A DNA stretch of 39,428 nucleotides from a virus. The stretch's first letter is position 1; every line of letters begins with the position of its first letter. The DNA lies in IMG/VR virus record IMGVR_UViG_3300037541_000699, positions 1 to 39,428 of that record, one strand, 5' to 3'. The notes beneath the pieces were generated by a model that made no database searches, had not been told where the DNA came from, and saw only the letters and a program-made list of their open reading frames with translations. The translations under genes were made by a program, and so were the position numbers. Positions 1 to 8,965 of this stretch are shown piece after piece.

Positions 1-4
1 GCGG

Positions 5-2056
5 TCAAAGCATCCCACCAGCACGGAGGAGCTGATAGTCGATACAGGTGTATTTGGAGCAGTCGCCGAAGTGGTCGTGGGGGACGCGTTGCCATTCGCC
101 GTCGGCGTCGCGTTTTTGGCCGGTGTGGCCGAGTTTCACTTCGGGGTCGGCATCGACGGGGAGGTGGAAGGCTCCGTCGATGCGCTTCATCATGCGGTTG
201 GCGTAGAGCATGTTTTTGACCTCGCGGTCGTTGAAGACGAGGAGGGACATGCTTGGACGGGTGGCGACGCGGGTTTCGTGGAGTTGCCCGTGCTTGGCAT
301 CGGAGCCTTTGACGGGGATGAAGAAGCCTTTGGAGGCGGCGCACACGTCGAGTTGATCGTCTTGCTGCCAACCGGTGTCGAGGTAGCCGCGCCCGGGGTA
401 GATTTTTTCGCCGGTGCCCTCGACGATGATGTGACGGGCCTTGAGGAACTCGGTGGCGAGGAGGTCTTTGGATGAGACGACGGTGCCCCAGTCGCAAACC
501 CAAACGCCGCCATCGTGGGCGAGGGCGGTGAGTTCCCAATGGGTGGTGGCTTCGCCGGGATCGGCATTGAGGAGGAGACGGAGGGGCTTGAATGGTAAGG
601 TGCCGCGTCGATACAAGGGGCGTCCGTTTTTGCCGTCGGCGATGGCTTTGACGACATCGTCCATTCTGAGGTTCACGTTGTATTCGGTCCACGGGCGAGC
701 CAGGCGGCTGTTGTGGTAGTCCTGGAGGCCAAACATGTCCTTGAGTGAATCGAGGAAGTCCCAGGCCATGGTGCCGAAGCTCTTGGTGGGTGAGTAAAAC
801 GAGGGGAGGATGAAGGTGCGGCGGTTTTTGGCGGCGAGTGTGTTGTGGCGTTTTTCGGTGCAGCCTTCGACCATGGCTTGCTTGTGCAGCTCGGTGATCT
901 CGCAGCCGTTGTGCGGGCAGATGTAGCGGACGGATTCGCGGACGCGGGTTTCGTCCCACTGGCCGGAGGCTTCACGGGCGGACTTGTCCCAGGTGAGCGA
1001 TTTGTAATCACTGGGGAGGGTGAGTCCGAGGTGGGTGTTGTAGTCTTCGACATCTTCCGGGCGGCCGATGAAGTCGAGGTAGAACCAGCCGTGGCAGTGC
1101 GGGCACTCGGTGTAGAAATGCGTCTGGTCACCGGCGAGGATGTATTTCCAGAAAGGGTGCGTGGGGCTGTTCGGCGTGCTGGAGTAGTAGTGAAATTCGA
1201 GAGCGCCGAAGCCGTCGGTGCGTTTGGCGATGAGATGGAAGGGGTGAGCTTCAGGTACTTGCTCGCTTTCGCTTTGGATGAGTTTCGAGGCTTCATCGCA
1301 AAGAGTGATGCCGTAGGAGCCACCGGAGAGAGCACCAGGGGAGTTGCCGCCGACGAAGTTCACCATACCGCCGGAGAGGTCCATGGACATGGAGCGGTAG
1401 CGGTCGGAGTTGGCGGGTTTGCAGGCGGCGAGGATGGGGTTTTCGTCGATGAGCACCTGCATGCGCTTTTCGCTGAGCTCGGTCTTGGTCCAGTCGCGGG
1501 AGCTGCCGATCATGAGGATGGGCATGGGGGCGTTGACGAGTCGATATGCGGCACCAAGCGTGAGCATGGTGGTCTTGGCGATCTGCACCCCAGCGGAGAC
1601 GCCGCATTCATTGATGCCGGCCTCGGGGTTGAAGCATTCGAGGATGGGACGCTGGAAGGGGCGCGAGGCGGTGCGAAACGGCCCGGCGGAGTTGGGTGCC
1701 ATCTTGCGGGGGAGGATGATGTTTTCCTCCAGCCATGGCACGACGGCTTTGCGGCGCTGGGTGCGGAACATGCCGAGCACCTCGCTTTGCACGGCGGCGG
1801 CGCGGCGCTGCTGCGGGGTGTAGGGGACGCGCGAGGGCGTGTAGATGATCTGCGGGGCGGGTGCCGTGGGCGCGGCCTCGGGCGTGACAGCGGCGGCGCG
1901 GGGCGGCAGCAGGGCGGCGATCTGCGCGTCGGCGTAGAGTTCGTCGATCTCGGCTTTGCTGGCGCTGCCGCGACCGTATTTGTCGAGCAAGGCGGCGAGT
2001 CGCCGACGATTGAGCGCACTGGCGGCAGCGGTGAGGTCTGGCGGCGGGGCGGTCAT
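5..2056 (-). CDS. terL: Phage terminase large subunit, GpA family (copy B, complete)
   Basis: ATPase/nuclease that packages phage DNA into proheads. The 683-residue protein has the GpA-family layout: RPFQRPILE near residue 132, a Walker A-like SAGVQIAKTT at 154-163, Walker B-like CDEAS at 253-257, a zinc-ribbon-like pair CPHC (318-321) and CPHNGC (380-385), and an acidic nuclease-type motif NADPG in the C-terminal half. The Walker A segment has Ala160 where Gly is usual before Lys-Thr. The ATG at 2054-2056 is chosen because it overlaps the stop of the upstream methyltransferase as ATGA; longer in-frame extensions would lie inside that gene. A second, diverged copy occupies the right edge of the window. 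Family assignment is secure. Confidence 0.93.
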   Translation of the reverse strand: MTAPPPDLTAAASALNRRRLAALLDKYGRGSASKAEIDELYADAQIAALLPPRAAAVTPEAAPTAPAPQIIYTPSRVPYTPQQRRAAAVQSEVLGMFRTQRRKAVVPWLEENIILPRKMAPNSAGPFRTASRPFQRPILECFNPEAGINECGVSAGVQIAKTTMLTLGAAYRLVNAPMPILMIGSSRDWTKTELSEKRMQVLIDENPILAACKPANSDRYRSMSMDLSGGMVNFVGGNSPGALSGGSYGITLCDEASKLIQSESEQVPEAHPFHLIAKRTDGFGALEFHYYSSTPNSPTHPFWKYILAGDQTHFYTECPHCHGWFYLDFIGRPEDVEDYNTHLGLTLPSDYKSLTWDKSAREASGQWDETRVRESVRYICPHNGCEITELHKQAMVEGCTEKRHNTLAAKNRRTFILPSFYSPTKSFGTMAWDFLDSLKDMFGLQDYHNSRLARPWTEYNVNLRMDDVVKAIADGKNGRPLYRRGTLPFKPLRLLLNADPGEATTHWELTALAHDGGVWVCDWGTVVSSKDLLATEFLKARHIIVEGTGEKIYPGRGYLDTGWQQDDQLDVCAASKGFFIPVKGSDAKHGQLHETRVATRPSMSLLVFNDREVKNMLYANRMMKRIDGAFHLPVDADPEVKLGHTGQKRDADGEWQRVPHDHFGDCSKYTCIDYQLLRAGGML

Positions 2057-3285
2057 TCGACGCGCTTGATTTCGAGATCGGGGAAGGCGCGGTGCATGCG
2101 GTCGAGGATGACGGCGCAGTAGTCGGGGCTGATCTCCATGCCGTAGCAGATGCGGTGGAGGTTTTGGGCGGCGACCATGGTGGTGCCGGAGCCGAGGAAG
2201 GGGTCGTAAACGTCGCCGGAGTGGTTGCGAATCAAATACGCCATGCATTCTACCGGTTTTTGCGTCGGGTGTTCAGTCTTAGCTTCATCCGATCCAGACA
2301 TGATGTGATTCGGGCTTTTAGCGTCGATCACCGTCGTTTGTTTTCGGTCACCAATCCATCCATGCGTTTTCCCCTTCTTCACTGCATACCAGCAAGGCTC
2401 ATGCTTGAAGTGATAATCAGACCGTCCCATGACCATGACTGATTTGTTCCAGACTAGCTGCTGGCAAATCTCAAAACCGGAGGCTCGGAGGCTTGCCATA
2501 ACAACGTCGGAAAATTTACCCGCATGCCACACATACGCTACATCCCCAGGGAACAAGGCCCAGGTCTCTCGCCAGTCGGCGCGGTCATCATTATCCACCT
2601 TTCTTTTATTGCCCGGACCCATCGCTTTTTCTCCTAAAGCCTTGTCTCTCCATGATTGATCTAATTCGACCCCATAGGGCGGGTCGGTCACCATGATCAG
2701 CGGCACCTTGCCAATGAGCACCTTCGCCACATCCTCAGCCTTCGTCGAGTCGCCACACATGAGGCGGTGAGGGCCGATCTGCCAGACCTGGCCGGGTTCC
2801 ACCTGCCAGATTTTATTGAGCTCAGCGGCGCGGTCGGTGTCTGGCTCGGCGTCGGCATCGCCTGCGGGTGGCGGCGGCGCGGGCGGCAGGGCGGACAGTA
2901 GCGCGAGAACGGGATCGACCGAGGCATCGCGAAGGCTGGCAAGCAGGGCATCGAGCTTGTCTTCGTCGTTTTTGCCGGAGTGGGCATTGGCTGCCAGCAT
3001 GCGGGCGAGGTGCGTCTCTTCAGAGTAATCGACGACGACGACATCGGCATGGGTGAAGCCGAGGGCGGTCATGCGCCAGGCGCGAACGTGACCGGAGACC
3101 CACATGCGGTTTCGTTTGTTCCAGATGAGCGGATCAAAGTAGTCGTGCTCCAGGCTGGCATCCAGGGTGCGGACTTCCTCGCTGTCGGCATCTGGAATGA
3201 CGCGGGGATTTTTGGGGTGCGGATGGTTGATCTCCGCGAGGGGGGCGGATTTCCAAAGTTCGAGGTTGGCGTGTTTTTCGGTCAT
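2053..3285 (-). CDS. ParB-like nuclease/DNA methyltransferase fusion
   Basis: Probably modifies phage DNA, protecting it from host restriction or marking it for packaging. The 410-residue protein begins with a ParB/Srx-like domain (about 10-120, with VSGH at 63-66). A proline/acidic linker (about 133-155) follows, then a beta-class N4/N6 DNA methyltransferase: catalytic DPPY at 201-204 comes before the AdoMet-binding DPFLGSGTT at 361-369, and TEHPTQKP is seen at 337-344. The start at 3285 lies 4 bases after the small terminase stop. The stop overlaps the terminase start, so it is in the packaging operon. Modified base and target sequence cannot be read from the sequence; adenine-N6 or cytosine-N4 are both possible with DPPY. 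Confidence 0.9.
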   Translation of the reverse strand: MTEKHANLELWKSAPLAEINHPHPKNPRVIPDADSEEVRTLDASLEHDYFDPLIWNKRNRMWVSGHVRAWRMTALGFTHADVVVVDYSEETHLARMLAANAHSGKNDEDKLDALLASLRDASVDPVLALLSALPPAPPPPAGDADAEPDTDRAAELNKIWQVEPGQVWQIGPHRLMCGDSTKAEDVAKVLIGKVPLIMVTDPPYGVELDQSWRDKALGEKAMGPGNKRKVDNDDRADWRETWALFPGDVAYVWHAGKFSDVVMASLRASGFEICQQLVWNKSVMVMGRSDYHFKHEPCWYAVKKGKTHGWIGDRKQTTVIDAKSPNHIMSGSDEAKTEHPTQKPVECMAYLIRNHSGDVYDPFLGSGTTMVAAQNLHRICYGMEISPDYCAVILDRMHRAFPDLEIKRVE

Positions 3286-3289
3286 GGGA

Positions 3290-3946
3290 TCATAGGGCAA
3301 GCTCGGCGAGGACGCTTTCGAGGGCGGGGTTGAATTCCTCCTCCCGCCACTGGCTAATGGCTCGCATGGCGTGCTGGGGGTTGTCGGGGTTCGCCCGCTG
3401 GGCGATGCGGCCTTCAAAGGAGGCGAAGAGCGAGACGAATTTCATGAGCGCGGCTTTGGCATCCTGCCAGGCGGACATGGGCTGAAGTCGTCCGCTTTCG
3501 AGATCGGCCTGCACCCGCCGCTGGCGGGCGAGGTGGTAGGACTTGAGGGAATCGGCGGCGATTTTCACGAAGCCGATGGCCGCCATGGGGTCTTGACGCT
3601 CTAAAGCGGCTTGCCGCTGGGCATTGGCAGCCACTAAACCGGCCCAGGCCTGGCATTCGGCATATTCTTCCGGCGTCCACTGGTCCTGTGGTTTCTCCAT
3701 CGCGGGCGGGGCCACATGCACCAGCCGATCTCCGGGGGGCGTCTGCCCGCCCATCACGGCGACCAGGGCGCGTTTTTGCTCTTCGCTCGGGTCGGAGACT
3801 TCGAGCGCCTTCGCTCCCTGCGTCGCCAAAAAAGCCACGTAATCGCCGTGCCGATTTTTGGCATGGAGTTGCGCCGTGCGAAGGGCCACCCCCTTCGCAG
3901 CCATGTAGAGCTTCACCAGCCCCGATTCTGCATGCGACCGCGCCAT
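3290..3946 (-). CDS. Probable small terminase subunit
   Basis: A 218-residue protein at the head of the methyltransferase-terminase operon, where small terminase (DNA recognition) subunits normally sit. Residues 8-40 look like a helix-turn-helix segment (GLVKLYMAAKGVALRTAQLH), followed by an Ala/Gln/Arg-rich helical body. Upstream, 3960-3966 carries the late-gene motif TGTCAAA on the plus strand, about 14 bases before the start. The role rests on position, size and the HTH-like start, not on a recognised conserved motif; another DNA-binding late protein remains possible. Confidence 0.6.
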   Translation of the reverse strand: MARSHAESGLVKLYMAAKGVALRTAQLHAKNRHGDYVAFLATQGAKALEVSDPSEEQKRALVAVMGGQTPPGDRLVHVAPPAMEKPQDQWTPEEYAECQAWAGLVAANAQRQAALERQDPMAAIGFVKIAADSLKSYHLARQRRVQADLESGRLQPMSAWQDAKAALMKFVSLFASFEGRIAQRANPDNPQHAMRAISQWREEEFNPALESVLAELAL

Positions 3947-4556
3947 GATGCGCTTCCGGTGTCAAAGCGCACCGAAACCGCGAAAAACGCAACGCATGCG
4001 CCCAAACCATGCGCAAACACGTTTGCGCGTCCGCTCGCACAAAGGGCGTGAGACATTAAACCCGACTGGATAGGGGTGGCTGGAAAAAGATTCCTTACCG
4101 CCCCCCCACCCTATGAGGGTCGCGACGCTCAAACCCACACCCGCAGCCACCTACTCCAGAAGTCGCCTCAGTCACACAATCCTTCAAAACCCTCATAGAC
4201 CCTCAAAACCCTCTTACTTCCTTGGAAAATCAAGGGTTCCAGCGCGAGAGGGTGGCCATTCAAAAGCTGCATTCGAGAGGGTAGCCTCTTGAAATGGCAC
4301 CCACTTCCTCCGCAATCGTTCAAAACAGCGTGAAAAGCCGAGAGGGTCGAGAGGGTCGCCGTTTGATTGGTGGGAATAAAAAGAGGGTCGGGCGGCGGCG
4401 GCGAGCCGTCTGCATTCCGCCTCCGGCGATGCTGCCGCACACGCGGAACGATAGCTATGGTGCGACGTTCGCGGCGTTGCGTTCTTGCCTCACCTCTCAC
4501 CCCTCGCTCACCCCGCACCCCGCGAGCGCATCATGGCGCTCGCGCTCACTCACCTC
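3947..4556. repeat. 610-base non-coding region with GAGGGT repeats
   Basis: No convincing gene lies between the helicase-like gene and the small terminase. Open frames here are composed of low-complexity Arg/Pro-rich translation. The region holds repeated GAGAGGGTNGCC-type sites at 4246-4257, 4275-4286, 4340-4349 and 4349-4360, with a further AGAGGGTCGGG at 4382-4392. A direct repeat TCAAAACCCTC occurs at 4184-4194 and 4203-4213 (start to start 19 bases), and CACCTCTCACCCCTC recurs near 4490-4565. Its place just upstream of the terminase genes suggests a packaging (pac/cos) recognition site, a replication origin or a late control region. Confidence 0.5.
3958..3967 (-). promoter_or_regulatory. 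TGTCAA late motif (representative of a dispersed set)
   Basis: Plus-strand TGTCAA occurs at 3960, 16738, 20538, 25157, 29917, 31132, 32960, 34284, 34737, 35366 and 37477, with a TGTCAG variant at 37116. All lie within about 10-60 bases upstream of minus-strand late-gene starts and all in one orientation (TTTGACA on the coding strand). No -10 box follows, so these are not ordinary sigma-70 promoters. Confidence 0.7.
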
Positions 4557-6422
4557 TCACCCCTCCGCATCGCGGACCTTCTCGACCAGGAGCCTGCGAG
4601 GATTCGACCCTGCGAGATTCTTGAATGCCCACACGCTGCCGTCGCTGGCTTTGAAGTGCCGCTCGTGCATCTGCGTCTTGAGCGCCTTGCCAAAGCTCGC
4701 GGTGCTCTTGCTCCCCATGAATTCCGCCGCCGCTGCCATCGTCGCCGCATCCACCGTGCCCTGCCCACCGTCCTCGGCCCACAGTGCATCGACATCCTCC
4801 GCCGCTGCCTTTTCCACCGACCTCGCCGGTGCTTTGAAATCCTTGCACGCCAGCACCGCCTCGATGCTCGTCTCGGGCCACAGATAGCCCGTCACAGCTT
4901 CCAGCCCATGCCGTCTCGCGATACCCGCAAATTGCCGCACCAGCACCTCAAAGCGATCACGTGGCTTGCCGTCGCCGTCCTTGGTGTATTCCTCGACCGC
5001 GATCTGCGCCAGTCGCGCAAAGTCCCGGCTCTGCTTGTCGCCGATCTCATCATTGCCGCTCGCGATCATGCAGTCCCACTCCTGCTTAAACAGCTTCCCC
5101 GTATGCCACACCACGGCTGGCGCAAACCGCGCCCAACTCTCGAAGCTCCCCAGTAAACGCCCAGGCTTCAACGGTCGCCCCGCCTTGTCCCACTCGCGCA
5201 CCATCGCCCAGCAGGCTGACAGCACCATCTTGCGATTGCCCTCGTTGCGGAAAAAATCATCGTCAATCAGCGTCGCCGATGCAGGCAGCACACGATCCGT
5301 CCCCGTCATCGGGTTCCACAGATCGACGAGCAAACCACGACGCTGCAAATCGCGACTCAGTGTGATGTTGTTCCCACTCCCCATCACCGTCGTCCGGTTC
5401 ACATAGCGACCCAGTTCCGTGTTGTTGCCCATTTTTCTCAGCTCGTGCTCGTCCTCCTGGATAAAGGTATCGAGCAGGGCCGTCTTGATCGGCTTGCCGC
5501 CCCAGTCGATGTTATCAAAGTTCACATACGGCGAGTGGGTGCGGCACACGGTGTCGAGATACTTCGCCAGCTCCTCCTCCTTCTCGTCCTCGAGCGTCTT
5601 CACCGCTCTGCTGCCATGGATCGCCCAGGTGATGAGCCAGGTCAGATTCGTCTTCCCGCTCTCTTGAATGTTCGCATTCACAAAAAACGCCGGAGCACGC
5701 CCCCCAAACAGACCGCGCCCAAACATCGTGACCAGGGCCGCCAGCCAGATCGCAAAGTCACGCTCCTTCTGCCGCCACGCAAAATACTGCACCAGGTCGT
5801 GCAGCCACATCACCGCATCCGTCACGTCCATGTTCTCGTCATACATCACCTCACCCGTCGTCCAGGTCTTCGAGTGCGCGTCGTAGCCTTTGCGGCACAG
5901 CCTAATCATCGGCAGACCGCGCTCGTCCTGCTCATCGGTAAAGGTCGGCAGGCACACCGGAGCCACATGCTCCACCTCCGGCAGACTCCGCTTAAAGTCC
6001 TCACTCGCCAGGATGATCGACGCTTGGTGGATACTCAGATCACTCTCGACCAGGATCTCCTTGCCCGTCAGCGCACCCGCCGCATCCGTCTCCTTCTTGG
6101 TCCCCGCATGCAGCACCACCTGTCCCCCTTGGCTCGATGGCAGCCAGGTGCAAAACGCCAGCGGCTTCATCACTTGGAAGCCCTCTTCGCTCTCACTCCA
6201 CGTCACGACCTCACCTCCACTGCGAAAGATCAGATCACGCCCACGCAGCACCTCGATCACCCGCAGCACCAGCTTCTGCGGCACCGGTCTTGACTTCTCC
6301 TTGCCCACATACAGCGAGAAGGCCAGCCGCGACGCAGCCTCCGGCACCTCCACGCCGGCCGTCCGCGCCAGCGGCTCAAACGCCGCCGCGATCCGTTGCG
6401 CTCCAGCACTCGCGATCACCAT
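4557..6422 (-). CDS. Phage replicative helicase-like ATPase
   Basis: A 621-residue P-loop protein, probably the replicative helicase/ATPase of the phage. An N-terminal domain (1-200) precedes a Walker A-like NANIQESGKT at 249-258 (Gly256-Lys257-Thr258; the first Gly of the classical motif is absent) and a Walker B-like NFDNID at 301-306. A Gly-Asn-Asn sensor-like segment lies near 353-355. It directly follows the primase-like gene, overlapping by 7 bases if ATG 6422 is used or 4 bases (GTGA) with GTG 6419. The pair resembles the D5/SF3-type primase-helicase arrangement of phages and mobile elements. The superfamily is likely; the exact family is not recognised. Confidence 0.72.
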   Translation of the reverse strand: MVIASAGAQRIAAAFEPLARTAGVEVPEAASRLAFSLYVGKEKSRPVPQKLVLRVIEVLRGRDLIFRSGGEVVTWSESEEGFQVMKPLAFCTWLPSSQGGQVVLHAGTKKETDAAGALTGKEILVESDLSIHQASIILASEDFKRSLPEVEHVAPVCLPTFTDEQDERGLPMIRLCRKGYDAHSKTWTTGEVMYDENMDVTDAVMWLHDLVQYFAWRQKERDFAIWLAALVTMFGRGLFGGRAPAFFVNANIQESGKTNLTWLITWAIHGSRAVKTLEDEKEEELAKYLDTVCRTHSPYVNFDNIDWGGKPIKTALLDTFIQEDEHELRKMGNNTELGRYVNRTTVMGSGNNITLSRDLQRRGLLVDLWNPMTGTDRVLPASATLIDDDFFRNEGNRKMVLSACWAMVREWDKAGRPLKPGRLLGSFESWARFAPAVVWHTGKLFKQEWDCMIASGNDEIGDKQSRDFARLAQIAVEEYTKDGDGKPRDRFEVLVRQFAGIARRHGLEAVTGYLWPETSIEAVLACKDFKAPARSVEKAAAEDVDALWAEDGGQGTVDAATMAAAAEFMGSKSTASFGKALKTQMHERHFKASDGSVWAFKNLAGSNPRRLLVEKVRDAEG

Positions 6423-7507
6423 GCTCTCACGGCCTCCTCACCGATGCAGCCACCGTTGATCGTCGCGCTGGGATTAAAATACAGCAGCCGCTGCTTTTTC
6501 GCCCCGTGCTCAAACGGCACAAATCGCCCCTCCTTCATCTTGCCCTCGCGCAGAGTGTTCGGCATCCGCATCGCCGCCGTTGGGTTGCTGAGGCTTTGAG
6601 GGTCAAAGCCCAGCATCGTCATCACATCACGTGCCGCCGTCCGCATCGCACTCCACTCATCATAGTCTCGCGCATCCACTCGCACCAGCGCATGTAGACT
6701 GCGGCCTGCGCTACTCGTGATCGCTACAATCGGCAGACGCACTTGCGCGATGGCATTCAGCCACATCGCCTCCGGTGCCTCGTCAGATTCCCACAGCATG
6801 TAGCGAAACGCGGCCACGGACTGGATCGTCCGACGGCTCAGTCGCGGTGGCGTCGTCCCTTGCACCGCATGCCACTTGCCGTCCACCGGCTGGATCATCA
6901 TCACGCAGCCCTCGCGGCTCCCACGCGGCCCCTCCTTCACACGCTGGCCCTTAACCTGCGGGTCTTTCCCCAGCGCAAACCACGCGCCCTTGTAGCGCAT
7001 GTAGTCACCCATTGAGCGCATCGACGTGAAGCACATCACCATCTCCTGCGGCGCATAGATCGCATCAATGAACGCCCCCGTGTCCACCGCCCACGGGTCC
7101 ACACTCGACCTCGCCCGCAGCCACGCATGATCACACGTCCACTCCACGCACTGCACCTTCTTCAGGATCTCCGCATCGTAGAGTAGCTTCTCCTTCTTCT
7201 TCGCAGGCACATACAGCGGCGCATTCTCATCACTCGACCCATCCACCATCCAGCCACGCGGCTTCGAGTGCGAGGCCCGCGCCGCCGACTGGATTTTGTG
7301 CAGCAGTTCACGCTCCGTCCAGTGCGGTGCGCAGGCTTGGTTGTATTCCTGCATCAGCATCATCGCATCCACCTCATTGAGTGCGAAGCCATGCACCAGC
7401 GCACACGCCACGCCAAACGTCGTCCCATGACCACCGCTGCCAGCGATCGCAGGCGGACACGCCGCCACGTATTTTCGAGCCCTGCCGATGATGTCCCCTC
7501 CAGTCAT
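6416..7507 (-). CDS. Primase-like replication protein
   Basis: A 363-residue protein whose N-terminus (about 5-78) resembles the PriCT-type segment found in plasmid and phage primases (GGHGTTFGVACALVHGFAL, then WTERELLHKI). The C-terminal half contains an acidic WESDEA (239-244), a Ser-x-His in SSAGRSLHALV (265-275) and MPNTLREGK (315-323). This order resembles motifs of the archaeo-eukaryotic primase superfamily. ATG 7507 is preferred to the longer frame because a purine-rich GGGAG lies about 10 bases upstream. It overlaps the following helicase-like gene, supporting a primase-helicase role. AEP membership is inferred from motif spacing only. Confidence 0.65.
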   Translation of the reverse strand: MTGGDIIGRARKYVAACPPAIAGSGGHGTTFGVACALVHGFALNEVDAMMLMQEYNQACAPHWTERELLHKIQSAARASHSKPRGWMVDGSSDENAPLYVPAKKKEKLLYDAEILKKVQCVEWTCDHAWLRARSSVDPWAVDTGAFIDAIYAPQEMVMCFTSMRSMGDYMRYKGAWFALGKDPQVKGQRVKEGPRGSREGCVMMIQPVDGKWHAVQGTTPPRLSRRTIQSVAAFRYMLWESDEAPEAMWLNAIAQVRLPIVAITSSAGRSLHALVRVDARDYDEWSAMRTAARDVMTMLGFDPQSLSNPTAAMRMPNTLREGKMKEGRFVPFEHGAKKQRLLYFNPSATINGGCIGEEAVRAW

Positions 7508-7568
7508 GCTAGATCGTCTCCCTTCGTTGAAATTGGTTGTTGTTATCCCCTGCCTCAATGACCGCCCG

Positions 7569-8951
7569 TCAAATCGGCCCCACCCCGATCGCCTTCGCCA
7601 CCTCGCTGATCACCTTCATCGGCTCGTCGCTCGAGTCGCTCTCCGCGCACAGCAGCAGCATCAGGGCGCAGCGCATCGGGGCGCGTTGCTTCTTGTCGCC
7701 GCGCATCCACTCCATCGCCGCCTCGCGGTCGGTGATACCACGCCAGGCCTCCAGTGCTCCGGCATCCACATCCGTTGTGAGATGCGCCAGGAAATCCCGC
7801 AGCGGCTCCCACGGCGCACTCGTCATCACCAGCGTCGGGTATTCGAGCAGCTCGTCATAAATTGCGCCCAGGTTGGTGCGTAGCCATTGCCGCAGTTGCT
7901 CGACCTCCTCCATGGCCTCAGCCTTGATCGGCATCGTGCTCACCGGCGGCGGCAGCACCTCCGTCGTGGTCTCCTGCTCGTTATCGGCGTCATCATCGCT
8001 CACCTCGGTCGGCGGCTTCACACTCAGCGCATCGCGCATCATGCTCGAGTTCACCAGCCGCACATGCCCCTCCGCATGCAGCGGAGCCGCCACCACATAC
8101 ACCGGCACACCGATCTCCAGTGCCACCTGTTCCCAGGTGCGGCCTTCGCGATCCTTCGGCATCATCACATCGCCAAATTCAAACTCCGGCTGCGGTTGCC
8201 CACTCTCACCCATCGCAAATTCACGCCGCTCGGCCCACTCCACGAAGTGATAGCCCTTCGCCACCTTGTATTTCTTGCGCAGCGCGACCTCACGCGCCAG
8301 CCACTCCTTGCGACGCTTCTCCGGCAGCACATAATGCGCCTGAATGTAGGCCTTCGCCTGCCCATGCGCCATCGGCTCCCCGGTCTCCAGATCCTTGAGG
8401 ATCATCTGCGTCGCTGCACGTCGCTCCTTCGCATCCAGCACCTCCAGCAGCAGCTCTGCCGTGTTCATGCTGAGTCTTCCATCACTCAGTGCCGCTCTCG
8501 CCGCCTGCGGCAGTTGCTCGCCCAGCTCGAACCATAGCTGCGCACGCTCAGCCGACACCCCCAGACTCGGAGCCAGTTCATCGGTTCGCATGCCCAGTTT
8601 CACACCGTTCTCCACCGCCACGATCTTCTCCTCCGCATCCAGCGGATCGTTGTGCCCGTGATCCTCCAGGAGGAAACGATACGCCGCCGCCTCGTCATCG
8701 TAGTGGTGCACCACCTGCGCACACTCCGTCCAGCCCAGTGTGCTCATCGCCTCAAAGCGGCGGTGCCCTTTGAGCAGATAGTCACCATCCACCCGCTCCC
8801 ACACATGGATCGCGTCTTGCAGACCCTCACGGGCCAGCGAAGACACCAGCTCCGGCATGCCACGATAGTTCGAGCCACGCGGATTCCATTCCCAGAATTT
8901 CACACGCTCCAAGGAGCGCACCACCACTTCATTTTTTGTTTGTTCGTTCAT
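7569..8951 (-). CDS. ParB/RepB-family protein
   Basis: A 460-residue protein with an N-terminal ParB nuclease-like domain: NPRG at 23-26 and KGHRR at 61-65, then a helical DNA-binding part (about 95-215). A long acidic linker follows (about 320-350, rich in Asp/Glu/Thr). In phages such proteins take part in partition, regulation or DNA processing. No ParA-type ATPase is present in the window, so classical segregation is not supported here. It lies in the early operon just before the primase-like gene. This is the second ParB-like domain of the phage, the other being fused to the methyltransferase. Confidence 0.78.
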   Translation of the reverse strand: MNEQTKNEVVVRSLERVKFWEWNPRGSNYRGMPELVSSLAREGLQDAIHVWERVDGDYLLKGHRRFEAMSTLGWTECAQVVHHYDDEAAAYRFLLEDHGHNDPLDAEEKIVAVENGVKLGMRTDELAPSLGVSAERAQLWFELGEQLPQAARAALSDGRLSMNTAELLLEVLDAKERRAATQMILKDLETGEPMAHGQAKAYIQAHYVLPEKRRKEWLAREVALRKKYKVAKGYHFVEWAERREFAMGESGQPQPEFEFGDVMMPKDREGRTWEQVALEIGVPVYVVAAPLHAEGHVRLVNSSMMRDALSVKPPTEVSDDDADNEQETTTEVLPPPVSTMPIKAEAMEEVEQLRQWLRTNLGAIYDELLEYPTLVMTSAPWEPLRDFLAHLTTDVDAGALEAWRGITDREAAMEWMRGDKKQRAPMRCALMLLLCAESDSSDEPMKVISEVAKAIGVGPI

Positions 8952-8965
8952 CGTTTTTGATTGGT

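Noticed and set aside
845-2122. Long plus-strand open frame of 425 codons opposite the terminase
   Set aside because: Antisense shadow of the GpA terminase in GC-rich DNA; low-complexity Gly/Val/Glu composition and no domain.
4168-4518. Minus-strand 116-codon frame in the long non-coding region
   Set aside because: Begins in AGAGGTG repeats and translates to Arg/Pro-rich low-complexity sequence; no start signal or neighbour overlap.
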